A stretch of DNA of 64,000 nucleotides, taken from assembly GCA_002343505.1 (NCBI GenBank), contig DDQZ01000028.1, positions 5,627-69,626 on the forward strand, in the 5' to 3' direction. Positions 35,928 to 45,051 of the stretch are shown here, one piece after another (positions within the stretch are counted from its first letter, which is position 1; every line of letters starts with the position of its first letter). The notes below the pieces were generated by a model that made no database searches, was not told the origin of the DNA, and was given only the letters and a program-made list of their open reading frames with translations. A program made the translations under genes and the position numbers. This stretch comes from Verrucomicrobiaceae bacterium UBA2429. Lineage in GTDB: Bacteria; Verrucomicrobiota; Verrucomicrobiia; Verrucomicrobiales; Verrucomicrobiaceae.

Positions 35928-38900
35928 TCAGTCAACAAACTGAAACTCGTTGGACATGAGCAGCACCTGGGCAAGTTGCGCCAGCGCAGACTGCGGCTTC
36001 TCACGATTCAATGGCCAACCGGCAGGGCCGCAGAAATCGGTGTCCGATTTGGTGAGCAGCACAGCCTGACCGGTGACGGGATCGAGTCGCTCGATGCGCG
36101 GCGCCCAGGAGTAGCTGTCGCTATTCGTGTCGCCATTCTCGGCTTCAACCACGAAGCTGAGCACCTCCCCTTCCTGAACGGTGGTTTCGACGGCGATTTC
36201 GCTGCTGGAGGCGGGCTTGATGAAGACTTCCTTCAACGCGCCAGCATGGTTGGAGATGATCCAGGCGCGCACGCCATTGCCCTTGTCGCTGGAGCGCTTC
36301 ACGGCGCCGGTGACGCGGATTTTTTCGCCAGCCAAAGGCGAGGTCCACTGCATGATGGCTGACTTGCCCGTACCTCCTGGATGGCCGTTGCCGGGTGCCA
36401 GGTAAAGATGGCCGTGCTCTTTGTCAGGGAAGGCTTTTCCTGGTGTCCAGCGTTTGCTGGAGGCGTCGAAATGCGGCAGTGCGGTGAAGCCTGTCACGCT
36501 GGCTTTGCCGGTGGCGGGGTCCTTTTCCACAGCTCCCCAGCCATAGCTCCAAACGAAGGCGAAGGCGCGTTTGCCGAGGGTGTCGGCGTCATTGCAGAAG
36601 CGCTGGGCCAGCTCCACCTCGGAGGGGCTGGGGTTGCGGCGCAGAACGCGCTGGTAGAGCGCTTCGATGGCCTGGGAGTCTATCGCGCTGCCCTGCACGG
36701 GCGTTTTCTCCGCCAGGGTGCCGGAACGCTGGCGCAGGAAGGGGCTGTTCATCAGGAAGAGCGCCTGCTGCGGCACGGTGGTGTTGTAGCGCATCGGGCT
36801 GTGGCTGTCCGGATTGGCAAAGTCGAACATGGCGGGCACGGTGGCCTGCTCGTAACGGTCCACGAGCAGGTAGAGCGTGCGCCGGGTATCGGCGGCTTTG
36901 TCATTGAGCGCGACCGCGCGCCCGCCGACCTGGGCGGCGTTCAGCTCGCCGGTGACTTGCAGCATGGCGTCGCGCATGGCCTCGTAATCGAGACGCTGGC
37001 GGTTCTGGCGGCTGATGAGCTCGTTGTCGGCGTCTTTGAGGGCTTTCTCCGCAGTGACGCGGCTGGCCTGCTGCCAAGCGCGGCTGGTGACAATGCGCTG
37101 ATGCAGCTTTTTCAGGCTCCAGCTTTCCTCCATAAGCGTGGCGGCCAGGTAGTCGAGCACCTCCTGCTGCGCGGGCGCGTCAGTCTGCACGCCGAAGTCG
37201 CTCGGCTGGCCGACCAGCGGCTTGCCGAAATGCTGCGCCCACACGCGGTTGACGATGACCCGCGCGGTGAGCGGGTTGTCCTTGCTGGCGATCTTCCGCG
37301 CCAGCTCCAACCGGCCGCTGCCATCGGTGAACTTCTCCCCGCCAAACATCGTCAGCCATCCGCGTGGCGACACCTCGCCCTGGCGGCTGGGATTGCCGCG
37401 GATGAAAATGCGCACGTCGGCGGGCTTGTCGCGGTCCAGCATGACCATGGCGCGCGGCGGCGCACCGGTGTGCTCGACGTCCAGCTTCACGCGCTCGTTG
37501 GCGATCTTGACCACGCTGTCCAAGTCCTTGCGCGTGAAAAACTCGTTCATCCGCTCGACGGGGAAGGCCATCGGGCTCGGCTCGGCCTGCAAAATCTCGC
37601 GCACCTGCTTCCAATCGTCATTCTCGGGCTCGGTGCCAGCCAGACATGTGTTGAAAATGTCGGCATACATTTGGGCGATGTCCTGGAAGCTCTTCGGCGC
37701 GGGGCGTTTGGCCAGTTCGTTGCGCGGCACGCCGCCGAGGCCGGCCTCGGGTTTGACGAGTTTCTCGACGATGGCGGGCGCTTTGGCGGCGAACTCCTTC
37801 TCGGGCAGTCCGATGAATTCCTTCCATGCCAGCATGACGGGGTGGGGCTTGTCCTTGAGGGCGTGGCGTTTGAGGAAGTCCTCCCATTTGTCGGCCACCT
37901 TGTCACGCAGCTTGAGCTGGCCGGCGCGTCCTTTGCGGGCGGTGCCGTCCTTGATGTCCTGAGCCTCGCGGATGAAGGCAAGATAATCCACCAGCCGCTC
38001 CGGGGCGCGGATTTCATCATAGACCTTCTTTTTGAAGTCCATCTCCTTCCGGGCGATCTCGTCGAGCTTGTCCTGATAGTCCTTCGCCTCAGCTTCATCG
38101 GCGGCCTTGCCGATCACCGGCAGCGCCTCATTGGCGGGTTCGATGCTGCTGTTAAAGACGGAGTAGAGCGCGTAGTAGTCCTTGCTCGGAATGGGATCGT
38201 ATTTGTGGTCGTGGCAGCGCGCGCAGCCGACGGTGAGGCCGAGCATGCCGCGCGTGACCACGTCAATGCGGTCGTCAGTTTGCAGGTCCTTGTTGTTGAT
38301 GAAGCGGTCTCCCACGTTGAGAAATGCCAGCGCTGCCAGCGAAGGATGCGCGGGGTCTTCAGGGTGGAGTTTGTCGGCGGCGAGTTGGTGGGTGAGGAAC
38401 TCGTCATACGGCATGTCCCGGTTCAGCGAGTCCACGACCCAGTCGCGGTATGTGTAGGCGTAGGGGTAGCGGTTGTTTTTTCCCGCCACCTGGTAGCCGT
38501 CGGTGTCGGCGTAACGCACCACATCCAGCCAATGCCGCGCCCAGCGCTCGCCGTAAGCGGGGGAGTTCAGCAGGCGGTTCGAGAGTTCGCGCACGGCGGC
38601 TTGCAGATCCCGCGCGGCGGCCATTTCGAATGCCTTCACTTCTTCAAACGAAGGCTGCAGGCCGGTGAGCGTCACATGCAGGCGGCGGCAAAGCGCGGCG
38701 GCATCCGCAGGCGGGGCGAAATCAAGACCGGCGGCTTCCAGCTTGGCGGCGATGAAGGCGTCTATGGGATTTCGAGTTTCGAATTTCGAATTTCGAATTT
38801 CGGGAAGGGCGGGCTTTTTCACCGGCTGAAAGGCCCAGTGCTGCATGGGGTCCTTGGCAGGACCGTGCGCCACCTCCTTTTCCTCAGGCCAGGGCAGGCC

Positions 38901-39266
38901 CATTTGCACCCATTTTTCCAGCGCGGCGATCTCCTGCGGCTGGAGTTTGCCGCCCTTTTTCGGCATGGCCTCCACACCGGGCGCGTGCTGGATGGCTTTG
39001 ATAAGCTTTGAGGCGGCGGGATTGCCAGGCTCAACGACCTTGCCGTAATCACTGCCGCGCAGGATGGCGGAGCGCAGGTCAACACGCAGGCCGTTCTCGT
39101 GCTTGTGCCCGCCATGACAGTCGTAGCAGTTCTCGGCCAGCACGGGGCGCACGCTTTTTTCAAAAAACTCGATCTGCTCCGCCGTGAAGCTCTCGGCGGC
39201 AAGACCCGGGCCGACAGCAAAGGCGCCGCCCAGGACGATCTGGAGGATGTGCGAACGTGGAATCAT
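35928..39266 (-). CDS. planctomycete-type cytochrome protein (PSCyt1, DUF1549, DUF1553/PSD1)
   Basis: A 1112-aa exported protein with a signal peptide. Domain order: a cytochrome c-like PSCyt1 with CYDCH at about 47-51; DUF1549 with YGERWARHWLDVVRYADTDGY, CARCHDHKYDP and further; DUF1553 with LTARVIVNRVWAQHFG, DFGVQTDAPA and RQRLDYEAMRDAML; and a C-terminal beta-sandwich-like insertion before the final SALAQLAQVLLMSNEFQFVD. Such proteins are abundant in Planctomycetota and Verrucomicrobiota, and a role in periplasmic oxidation of complex glycans is suspected. Usually a DUF1501 gene follows; none does here. Residues 156-166 (EIRNSKFETRN) are encoded by a dispersed DNA repeat. Confidence 0.92.
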   Translation of the reverse strand: MIPRSHILQIVLGGAFAVGPGLAAESFTAEQIEFFEKSVRPVLAENCYDCHGGHKHENGLRVDLRSAILRGSDYGKVVEPGNPAASKLIKAIQHAPGVEAMPKKGGKLQPQEIAALEKWVQMGLPWPEEKEVAHGPAKDPMQHWAFQPVKKPALPEIRNSKFETRNPIDAFIAAKLEAAGLDFAPPADAAALCRRLHVTLTGLQPSFEEVKAFEMAAARDLQAAVRELSNRLLNSPAYGERWARHWLDVVRYADTDGYQVAGKNNRYPYAYTYRDWVVDSLNRDMPYDEFLTHQLAADKLHPEDPAHPSLAALAFLNVGDRFINNKDLQTDDRIDVVTRGMLGLTVGCARCHDHKYDPIPSKDYYALYSVFNSSIEPANEALPVIGKAADEAEAKDYQDKLDEIARKEMDFKKKVYDEIRAPERLVDYLAFIREAQDIKDGTARKGRAGQLKLRDKVADKWEDFLKRHALKDKPHPVMLAWKEFIGLPEKEFAAKAPAIVEKLVKPEAGLGGVPRNELAKRPAPKSFQDIAQMYADIFNTCLAGTEPENDDWKQVREILQAEPSPMAFPVERMNEFFTRKDLDSVVKIANERVKLDVEHTGAPPRAMVMLDRDKPADVRIFIRGNPSRQGEVSPRGWLTMFGGEKFTDGSGRLELARKIASKDNPLTARVIVNRVWAQHFGKPLVGQPSDFGVQTDAPAQQEVLDYLAATLMEESWSLKKLHQRIVTSRAWQQASRVTAEKALKDADNELISRQNRQRLDYEAMRDAMLQVTGELNAAQVGGRAVALNDKAADTRRTLYLLVDRYEQATVPAMFDFANPDSHSPMRYNTTVPQQALFLMNSPFLRQRSGTLAEKTPVQGSAIDSQAIEALYQRVLRRNPSPSEVELAQRFCNDADTLGKRAFAFVWSYGWGAVEKDPATGKASVTGFTALPHFDASSKRWTPGKAFPDKEHGHLYLAPGNGHPGGTGKSAIMQWTSPLAGEKIRVTGAVKRSSDKGNGVRAWIISNHAGALKEVFIKPASSSEIAVETTVQEGEVLSFVVEAENGDTNSDSYSWAPRIERLDPVTGQAVLLTKSDTDFCGPAGWPLNREKPQSALAQLAQVLLMSNEFQFVD
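38769..38801 (-). repeat. TTCGAATTTCGAA-type repeat inside the PSD1 coding region
   Basis: Four tandem TTTCGA-type units lie in frame in the linker between PSCyt1 and DUF1549, replacing the short variable stretch usual there and encoding EIRNSKFETRN. The unit matches 42166-42198 in the second PSD1 gene and 16107-16143 near actB. Confidence 0.75.
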
Positions 39267-39407
39267 TCAGAGGGGATTTGCGCGCGAACCATGCCGCCGC
39301 ATGGACAGCTACGCGCAGGAAGGAGGCCATGTTGCACCTGGCATGTTTGCCCGCAATGAGGCATTTGCCTCAAGGTCCGCGGGCGGAGTCGCTCGGACAG
39401 ACGGGTC

Positions 39408-40712
39408 TCAGCCGTTCTTCTCCGGCATCTTGAATCCGAGGTAGGTGCCGTTGCTGATGCCCATGAGCAGGAGCAGTGTGTTGTCAAACTCGGGCATCGT
39501 GAACGCCGTGCCGACGCTCTTCACAAAGACCGCGCCCAGCACGAGCGTCCACAACATCATCTGAACCCTGGGAAAACTGGGGCCGCTGGCATCGGAAATG
39601 ATGTCCGTGAACCAGGCGGACCACTGTTTGTCAGCCGGAGCCGCACGGGATTCCTTTTCGCGCGCGGCCAGTTCCTCCCTGCTCTTTTTCAGTGCCTGGG
39701 CCTGTGATCCGGCTTCCATGCTCAAGCTCGCAAGAATCGCCTCTTTTTCGACGGGCCATGTCTCTCTGGCGGCCTTCTTCTCATTTTCCATGGCGGTCTT
39801 TCGCGCCTCGATTTCCGCCAGTTTGGCGGCATCTTCGGCGATCTTTTCGCGAAGCTCCTCCGCCTTCTGCGCCGCCGCGGTCTTTTTGCCGTCGCCGATG
39901 AGCATCGCCGCCAGGCCGGTGGTGCCGCTGATGCCGACGAGCACGAGCACTTGATCGGGTATGCGCTCCATTTTTCCACTCACGATCCAGACTCCGAAAA
40001 ACGACAACACCACGAGCAGTCCCCAGAAGGCCATTTGCGTCTTTCCAAGACTGTAAGCCGTGCCGGGACCCGCCTCGCGCAACATTCCTGACCGCACCGC
40101 CCAAACCAGGACGAAGACCAGCAAACTGAGGCCGCACAGGATCACTGCCCATGCTTTTCCCTTCGACACGGCCTGGAAAGACAGCTCCCTGCCATCCCCC
40201 GGATGGGCCGGCTGGCCGTTGAAACCCACACCGATCTGAACCGCGTTCCCGCCGAAACTCAGCCTGGGAAGCAGGGCGTCCCAGGCTTTCCGGTTCGCCT
40301 CATCCTGCGCTGTGCGGGTCAATTGGAATTCCAGCACCCAGGCGGGTTTCGGCAGGACATCATTCGCCGCCTCAGGCTGAAAAATCGCGGGCTGCAATCC
40401 CTCCATCGCCACCCCGTCGAGATAAAGCCGCATGCCACTGACCGCGGCGGGCTTGTCTTCCGTCATGGCTGCGGTGAACTGCTCCGCCAGCCTGCCATAA
40501 AGCCCAACCCGGATGATGCCGTCGAGGGTGGCAGTTTCGCGCAGCTTGCCTCTGTCGGAATCCTGGATGCGCTTCGGATGCAGCAACCGCACCTGGTAAT
40601 CCGGCTTCAAAGATTCAGACGGCGGTGCGTCACCTTGAGCATGGAGTGCTGTATGCAGAAATAGCAGCGAAAAGCACGGGATGACGGAGGCGGGAGCAAA
40701 TCTGGGAATCAT
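39408..40712 (-). CDS. exported membrane protein with coiled coil, unknown function
   Basis: A 434-aa protein with a signal peptide (ASVIPCFSLLFLHTALHAQ). A soluble region of about 170 residues is followed by two helices (AWAVILCGLSLLVFVLVWAV and QMAFWGLLVVLSFFGVWIV), a further short one (VLVLVGISGTTGLAAMLI), a long Lys/Glu-rich coiled coil (about 275-365) and a C-terminal hydrophobic pair (VQMMLWTLVLGAVFV, LLLLMGISNGTYLGF). I recognise no named domain. The ATG at 40712 gives the signal peptide; the upstream frame is not needed. Divergent from the GntR gene. Confidence 0.75.
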   Translation of the reverse strand: MIPRFAPASVIPCFSLLFLHTALHAQGDAPPSESLKPDYQVRLLHPKRIQDSDRGKLRETATLDGIIRVGLYGRLAEQFTAAMTEDKPAAVSGMRLYLDGVAMEGLQPAIFQPEAANDVLPKPAWVLEFQLTRTAQDEANRKAWDALLPRLSFGGNAVQIGVGFNGQPAHPGDGRELSFQAVSKGKAWAVILCGLSLLVFVLVWAVRSGMLREAGPGTAYSLGKTQMAFWGLLVVLSFFGVWIVSGKMERIPDQVLVLVGISGTTGLAAMLIGDGKKTAAAQKAEELREKIAEDAAKLAEIEARKTAMENEKKAARETWPVEKEAILASLSMEAGSQAQALKKSREELAAREKESRAAPADKQWSAWFTDIISDASGPSFPRVQMMLWTLVLGAVFVKSVGTAFTMPEFDNTLLLLMGISNGTYLGFKMPEKNG

Positions 40713-40793
40713 CGTGTGATGGAATGGCGGATTCATCAGGCAGCTCCTCTGTGAGCAACCATCGAGCCTCATTACTCCGGACGAGACTAAAAA

Positions 40794-40823
40794 TGTCGAG
40801 GCAATTCTCGACACGTCGACGTG
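40794..40823. promoter_or_regulatory. two adjacent palindromes in the divergent intergenic region
   Basis: TGTCGAG-GCAATT-CTCGACA (40794-40813; 7-bp arms) overlaps a perfect 12-bp palindrome, CACGTCGACGTG (40812-40823). They lie 82 bp or more from the minus-strand gene and about 90 bp before the GntR start, a position fitting operators for one or both genes. The binding protein is unknown. Confidence 0.5.
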
Positions 40824-40889
40824 ATTTAGCCCCGGCAAAGACGGCGCGATTCATTCCGCGTGAAAGATTTTCATCTCCCCCGTTCGTAC

Positions 40890-40901
40890 CTGGCATACCA
40901 G
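40890..40901. promoter_or_regulatory. GntR-type operator candidate
   Basis: CTGGCATACCAG has perfect 4-bp arms and a TGGnnnACCA-like core resembling FadR-subfamily GntR operators (TGGTnnnACCA). It ends 9 bp before the gntR start codon, suggesting autoregulation of the regulator and the PSD1 gene behind it. Confidence 0.5.
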
Positions 40902-40910
40902 TCAGATTCC

Positions 40911-41576
40911 ATGCCCGCCTCATCCACGCCTTCCCCTGTCCGTCTCCAATCCCGCGCCTACGCCGAGCTGCGGCGGCTCATCGCTTCCGGCGAGTTTCCG
41001 CCGGGCACGTTTCTCTCCGAGCGCCAGCTTGCCGTCCAGCTTGGCATGTCAAAGACGCCCGTGCATGTGGCGCTCGAAAGGCTGGAGGCGGAGGGTTTTG
41101 TCACCATCTCAGCGCAGCAGGGCGTCGTCGTGCGCGGGCTGAGCGTGGAGGACATCGTGGACCACTACGAGCTGCGCGAAGCCGTCGAGTCCTGGGTGGT
41201 GCGCAGGCTGGCGGGCCGTCTCAAACCGGCTCAGGTGGAGGAATTGCAAAGCAACCTCGCCAGCCAGCGCCAGGCACTCGCGGAAAACGATCTGCGCGAG
41301 TTGATGCGCCTCGACGAGCAGATGCACTACCTGCTGGCCTCCTATCTCGGCAATCGGGAGATCCTTTCCACCATGGAGCGCCTGCGCGACAAGATTCACC
41401 AGGTCATCCTGCGCGTCACCGACACCGACCGCGCCCGCCCCGCCGAGTCCACCGCCGAGCACGAGACCATCATCGCCGCCATCATCGCCGGACAGCCCGA
41501 CGAAGCCGCGCGCCTCATGATCGCGCACCTGGAGGCCGGCAAACGCCGCATCCTCAACCCCGAACGCTTCGCCTGA
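40911..41576 (+). CDS. GntR-family transcriptional regulator, FadR-like (FCD domain)
   Basis: A 221-aa regulator. An N-terminal winged helix (LRRLIASGEFPPGTFLSERQ, LGMSKTPVHVALERLEAEGF) is followed by an all-helical ligand-binding FCD domain with ELREAVESWVVRRLAG and the metal/ligand His positions (MHYLLAS, EHETIIAAIIAG). FCD members respond to carboxylates or sugar acids. The PSD1 gene starts 1 bp after its stop, so regulator and oxidation-type protein are co-transcribed and the ligand may be related to the substrate. Confidence 0.93.
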   Translation: MPASSTPSPVRLQSRAYAELRRLIASGEFPPGTFLSERQLAVQLGMSKTPVHVALERLEAEGFVTISAQQGVVVRGLSVEDIVDHYELREAVESWVVRRLAGRLKPAQVEELQSNLASQRQALAENDLRELMRLDEQMHYLLASYLGNREILSTMERLRDKIHQVILRVTDTDRARPAESTAEHETIIAAIIAGQPDEAARLMIAHLEAGKRRILNPERFA

Positions 41577-41577
41577 A

Positions 41578-43965
41578 ATGAAGATGCGTCTCGTTGCCGT
41601 TCAAGCTACAGCCGCTCTGGTCACGGGCGCTCAAGCGCTTGCCGCCCCCGACTTCACCCGCGACATCCAGCCCATCTTCGAAACCCACTGTGTGAAATGC
41701 CACGGTCCCGAAGAGCAAAACGGCGGCCTGCGCTACGATCAAAAAGCGCGCGCCTTTGTCCAGGCCGACTCCGGCCATCACGCCATCGTCCCCGGCAAAC
41801 CGGATCAAAGCGAGCTGCTCAAACGCGTCACCTCCACGCACAAAAACGACCAGATGCCGCCCAAAGGCGCGCGCCTTTCCCCGCGGCAAATCGAAACCCT
41901 CACCGCCTGGATCGCCGCCGGAGCCGAGTGGCCGGAGACCGCGCAGCCCGTCGCCGAAAACAAGCCCGCGTCCACCCACTGGGCCTTCCAGCCCCTCACC
42001 GATCCGCCCCTCCCCGAGATCAAAGACAAAACCTGGCCGCTCAACCCGATTGACCACTTCATCCAGGCCAAACGCGAAGCCGCCGGCCTCACCCCCGCGC
42101 CCGATGCCGAGCCGCATGTCCTGGCCCGCCGCCTCTCGTATGCGCTGACCGGGCTGCCGCCGGACAAATTCGAATTTCGAATTTCGAATTTCGAACTTTC
42201 CGCCGCCCTCGAATCCCTCCTGTCCTCCCCCCATTACGGCGAGCGCTGGGCGCGCCACTGGCTCGACTGGGTCCGCTACGCCGACACCGCCGGAGACAAC
42301 TCCGACTATCCCATCCCCCAGGCCCGGCTTTACCGCGACTACGTCATCCAGTCCCTCAACGATGACCTGCCCTACGACCGCTTCCTCACCGAGCAGCTCG
42401 CAGGCGACCTCCTGCCCGCCGCGAGCCAGGAGGAAAAAAACCGCCAGACCATCGCCACCGGTTACATCGCCCTCTCGCGCCGTTTTGGCTCCCTCATCGA
42501 GCGCTATCCCTGGCATGTCACCATTGAGGACACACTCGACAACCTCGGCCGCACCGTCATGGGCCTCACCTTGAGTTGCGCCCGCTGTCACGACCACAAG
42601 TTCGACCCCGTCACCATGCGCGACTACTACGGGCTCTACGGCATCTTCGCCAGCACGCGCTATCCGCAGCCCGGCCTCGAGCTTTTCAAAGCCCAGCACC
42701 ATTTCCCGCCGCTCATCCCGGAAAAAGAAGCCGCCGCCAAGCTCGCCCCCTTCGAAAAAGAGACCCGCCGCCTGGAGGCCGACCTCACCCAGCGGCTCGC
42801 CGCCGATGAAGCCAAGGCCATCGAATTCGCCCGCCTCGAAAAAACCGCCAGCCTCGACGAGCAGCGCCGCCTCAAAGGCGAACTCGACCGCCAACTCCGC
42901 CGCACCCGCGACGCCGGCGAAGACCTTGCCAAGCACCTCAAAAAACTCCCCCTCATCCCCGCCGCCTACGCCGTCAGCGAAGCAGCACCCTCCAACGCCC
43001 GCCTGCAAATGCGCGGCGAGCCCGAGCGCCCCGGCGCCGAAGTCCCGCGCAAATTCCCCGACATCCTCGGCGGCCACGCCTTGCCTGCTGACATCGCCGC
43101 CAAAACCAGCGGCCGACTCCAACTCGCGCAGTGGATCACCGATCCGAAAAACCCGCTCACCGCCCGCGTCATCGTCAACCGCGTCTGGCAGCGCCACTTC
43201 GGCAAAGGCCTCGTCCCCACCACCAGCGACTTCGGCCTGCGCGGCGAGCCGCCCACGCATCCCGACTTGCTCGACTGGCTCGCCACCGACTTCATCCGCC
43301 ACGGCTGGTCCCTCAAGCACCTGCACCGCCGCATCCTCACCTCCCGCACCTGGCGCATGGCCTCTACGGACAGCGCGGACAACCTCGCCTCCGATCCCGG
43401 CAACACGCTTTATTGGAAATTCAACCGCCAGCGTCTCGACGCCGAATCCCTGCGCGACACCCTCCTCCTGCTCAGCGGCAAACTGGATCTCACACCGCAG
43501 GACAAACCCTTCCCCTTCCCCGCCATGAAGGACTGGGGCTACACCCAGCACCACCCCTTCAAAGACGACTACCCGAGCAACAAGCGCAGCATCTACCTGA
43601 TGACCAAGCGCCTCACCGCCGCCCCCTACATGCAGACCTTCGACGGCCCCGACCCCAACGCCTGCACCGCCACCCGCGACAGCTCCGTCACCGCCCTGCA
43701 AGCCCTCCACTTCCTCAACGACGAAACCGTCCACACCACCGCCGAGGGCATCGTCAAAGACCTGCTCAAAACACCGCGCTACAACGAAGATTACCTCACC
43801 CGTCTCCACCGCCAGCTCTTTGCCCGCGCCCCAAGCACCGAAGAACAAACCCTTCTTCTCACCCATCTGAAGACCCTTAAAAAACAAACTCCAGACCCCG
43901 CCAAAGCCTGGACTTCCCTGACTCGCTCGTTGCTGAGAACGAACGAGTTTCTCTATCTCGATTGA
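41578..43965 (+). CDS. planctomycete-type cytochrome protein (PSCyt1, DUF1549, DUF1553/PSD1), second copy
   Basis: A 795-aa exported protein, shorter than the copy at 35928 because it lacks the C-terminal insertion. It has a weak signal peptide (VAVQATAALVTGAQALAA), then PSCyt1 with CVKCH at about 38-42, DUF1549 with YGERWARHWLDWVRYADTAG and CARCHDHKFDP, and DUF1553 with LTARVIVNRVWQRHFGKG and FNRQRLDAESLRDTLL, ending in SLLRTNEFLYLD. Residues 197-207 (KFEFRISNFEL) come from a dispersed repeat. Its usual DUF1501 partner lies 1.1 kb downstream, beyond an inserted AbiEii-like module. Confidence 0.92.
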   Translation: MKMRLVAVQATAALVTGAQALAAPDFTRDIQPIFETHCVKCHGPEEQNGGLRYDQKARAFVQADSGHHAIVPGKPDQSELLKRVTSTHKNDQMPPKGARLSPRQIETLTAWIAAGAEWPETAQPVAENKPASTHWAFQPLTDPPLPEIKDKTWPLNPIDHFIQAKREAAGLTPAPDAEPHVLARRLSYALTGLPPDKFEFRISNFELSAALESLLSSPHYGERWARHWLDWVRYADTAGDNSDYPIPQARLYRDYVIQSLNDDLPYDRFLTEQLAGDLLPAASQEEKNRQTIATGYIALSRRFGSLIERYPWHVTIEDTLDNLGRTVMGLTLSCARCHDHKFDPVTMRDYYGLYGIFASTRYPQPGLELFKAQHHFPPLIPEKEAAAKLAPFEKETRRLEADLTQRLAADEAKAIEFARLEKTASLDEQRRLKGELDRQLRRTRDAGEDLAKHLKKLPLIPAAYAVSEAAPSNARLQMRGEPERPGAEVPRKFPDILGGHALPADIAAKTSGRLQLAQWITDPKNPLTARVIVNRVWQRHFGKGLVPTTSDFGLRGEPPTHPDLLDWLATDFIRHGWSLKHLHRRILTSRTWRMASTDSADNLASDPGNTLYWKFNRQRLDAESLRDTLLLLSGKLDLTPQDKPFPFPAMKDWGYTQHHPFKDDYPSNKRSIYLMTKRLTAAPYMQTFDGPDPNACTATRDSSVTALQALHFLNDETVHTTAEGIVKDLLKTPRYNEDYLTRLHRQLFARAPSTEEQTLLLTHLKTLKKQTPDPAKAWTSLTRSLLRTNEFLYLD
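42166..42198 (+). repeat. TTCGAATTTCGAA-type repeat inside the second PSD1 coding region
   Basis: Tandem AATTTCGA units read in frame as KFEFRISNFEL between the GLPP turn and the LLSSPHYGERW helix of DUF1549, where homologues have an unrelated variable segment. The reading frame is not the one used at 38769-38801, so the similarity is of DNA, not protein. Confidence 0.75.
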
Positions 43966-43981
43966 TTACGCTATGAGCGTT

Positions 43982-44710
43982 TCACCGCACATTCTTGCCA
44001 CGCTCGGCAGCCTGCCGCTTCTCATAGGCGTCACGCCCCGCTTGGAAGAATCGTGTCATTTCCTCAAGGCTCGGCGGATTCTCCATCAAATGCTCATAGC
44101 CTTCGTCATGCTTCGAAGGCTGACCGGAGCAGAGCCTCTGCAGCGCCGTGTCAAATTGCATGCTCATGCCGGCTTTCTGAAAAACTGCTCTCATGTCCTC
44201 CAAAGTTTTGCCATGACGCGTCATCAAAACAAAAAGATCAAACCAGTCACGAGTCTTCGATCTTTGGGCCGTCACCAGCGCTTTGCTGGCAAAAAGCTCG
44301 TCCAGCGTCGCCACACGAACAGCCTCCTCACCCGTGCTGGAAAGGATGCGGACGAGTCCCTCATCCGCGGCGAAGAAACTCAGCTTGACCCGCTCGTTGA
44401 CCAAAAAATCCTGCTGGTAGTCATGCAGGTCCATGCCGGCGATCTCAAATTCGTCAAGCACCCCTGGATCATCCCGGCGCCGGGCATGGAATCCTTTTCC
44501 ATCCGACAAGTGAAGCAGCGCCTCCAGTCTTGCTCGTGGCAGTTTCAGACCCGGCCAGGCAAAGTCCAAGTCCTCGCTCACCCGGTGCCGAATGCGCAGT
44601 GCCAGCGCACTGCCGCCCACCAGAACGAAGCCCTGCAAAGCCGGCTGGTTTTCCAGAAACTGCCAAAGCTCAAGTGTGTCAGGTCGCAGCATCTCGAAAC
44701 CCCGCTTCAA
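43982..44710 (-). CDS. AbiEii/AbiGii-type nucleotidyltransferase (toxin-like)
   Basis: A protein of 242 aa (236 aa from the internal Met at 44692). The nucleotidyltransferase motif FVLVGGSALALRIRHRVSEDLDF (GGS followed by DLD) and the later LFASKALVTAQRSKTRDWFDLFVLMTRHG block are those of AbiEii toxins, which modify tRNA or other targets in abortive-infection and type IV-like toxin-antitoxin systems. It overlaps the small upstream gene by 32 bp. GC content is clearly lower than in the PSD1 and DUF1501 genes on each side, and it lies on the opposite strand between them. Confidence 0.85.
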   Translation of the reverse strand: MKRGFEMLRPDTLELWQFLENQPALQGFVLVGGSALALRIRHRVSEDLDFAWPGLKLPRARLEALLHLSDGKGFHARRRDDPGVLDEFEIAGMDLHDYQQDFLVNERVKLSFFAADEGLVRILSSTGEEAVRVATLDELFASKALVTAQRSKTRDWFDLFVLMTRHGKTLEDMRAVFQKAGMSMQFDTALQRLCSGQPSKHDEGYEHLMENPPSLEEMTRFFQAGRDAYEKRQAAERGKNVR

Positions 44711-44945
44711 TGTTCCGCAGCATCCGCTCCACCAGTGGTGCCGCCCGCCTTACATCGCGGCCTTGCTCCCGCGCAAGTTCCCGCCACTCCCCTGCCACCC
44801 TCTCCAATCCAAAAGCGCAGCAGGCGTCAAGGATCGTGTGAAATCTCGGCTGCATCAATGCCGCGCGCAAAATCACCTCCGGCGCCGCGCCCCTGCGCGA
44901 CCACACCAGGCTTTGGTGCTTTGAGGCGAACTCTTGCGGTGTCAT
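44679..44945 (-). CDS. small partner of the AbiEii-like protein, possible antitoxin
   Basis: An 88-aa helical protein with no recognised domain. It is basic with an aromatic-poor core, and the overlap with the downstream toxin-like gene implies coupled translation. In AbiE systems the antitoxin precedes the toxin; known AbiEi is larger with a winged helix, which I cannot see here, so the pair would be a variant. Antitoxin function is inferred from position only. Confidence 0.6.
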   Translation of the reverse strand: MTPQEFASKHQSLVWSRRGAAPEVILRAALMQPRFHTILDACCAFGLERVAGEWRELAREQGRDVRRAAPLVERMLRNIEAGFRDAAT

Positions 44946-45051
44946 GGCTCAAGATGGCACGAGTGTAAGGGGTTCCAAGCGATTCTAAATCTTCCTTCCA
45001 CAATCCTGTTTCTCCTGAAATCCTGTCAATCCTGTCCAAAAAAACGCCGCC

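Noticed and set aside
36381..39011. 876-codon plus-strand open frame opposite the first PSD1 gene
   Set aside because: Shadow of the PSD1 reading frame; no domain and no coherent start.
41554..43887. 777-codon minus-strand open frame opposite the second PSD1 gene
   Set aside because: The translation is Gly/Val/Glu-rich without domains and mirrors the real PSD1 gene.
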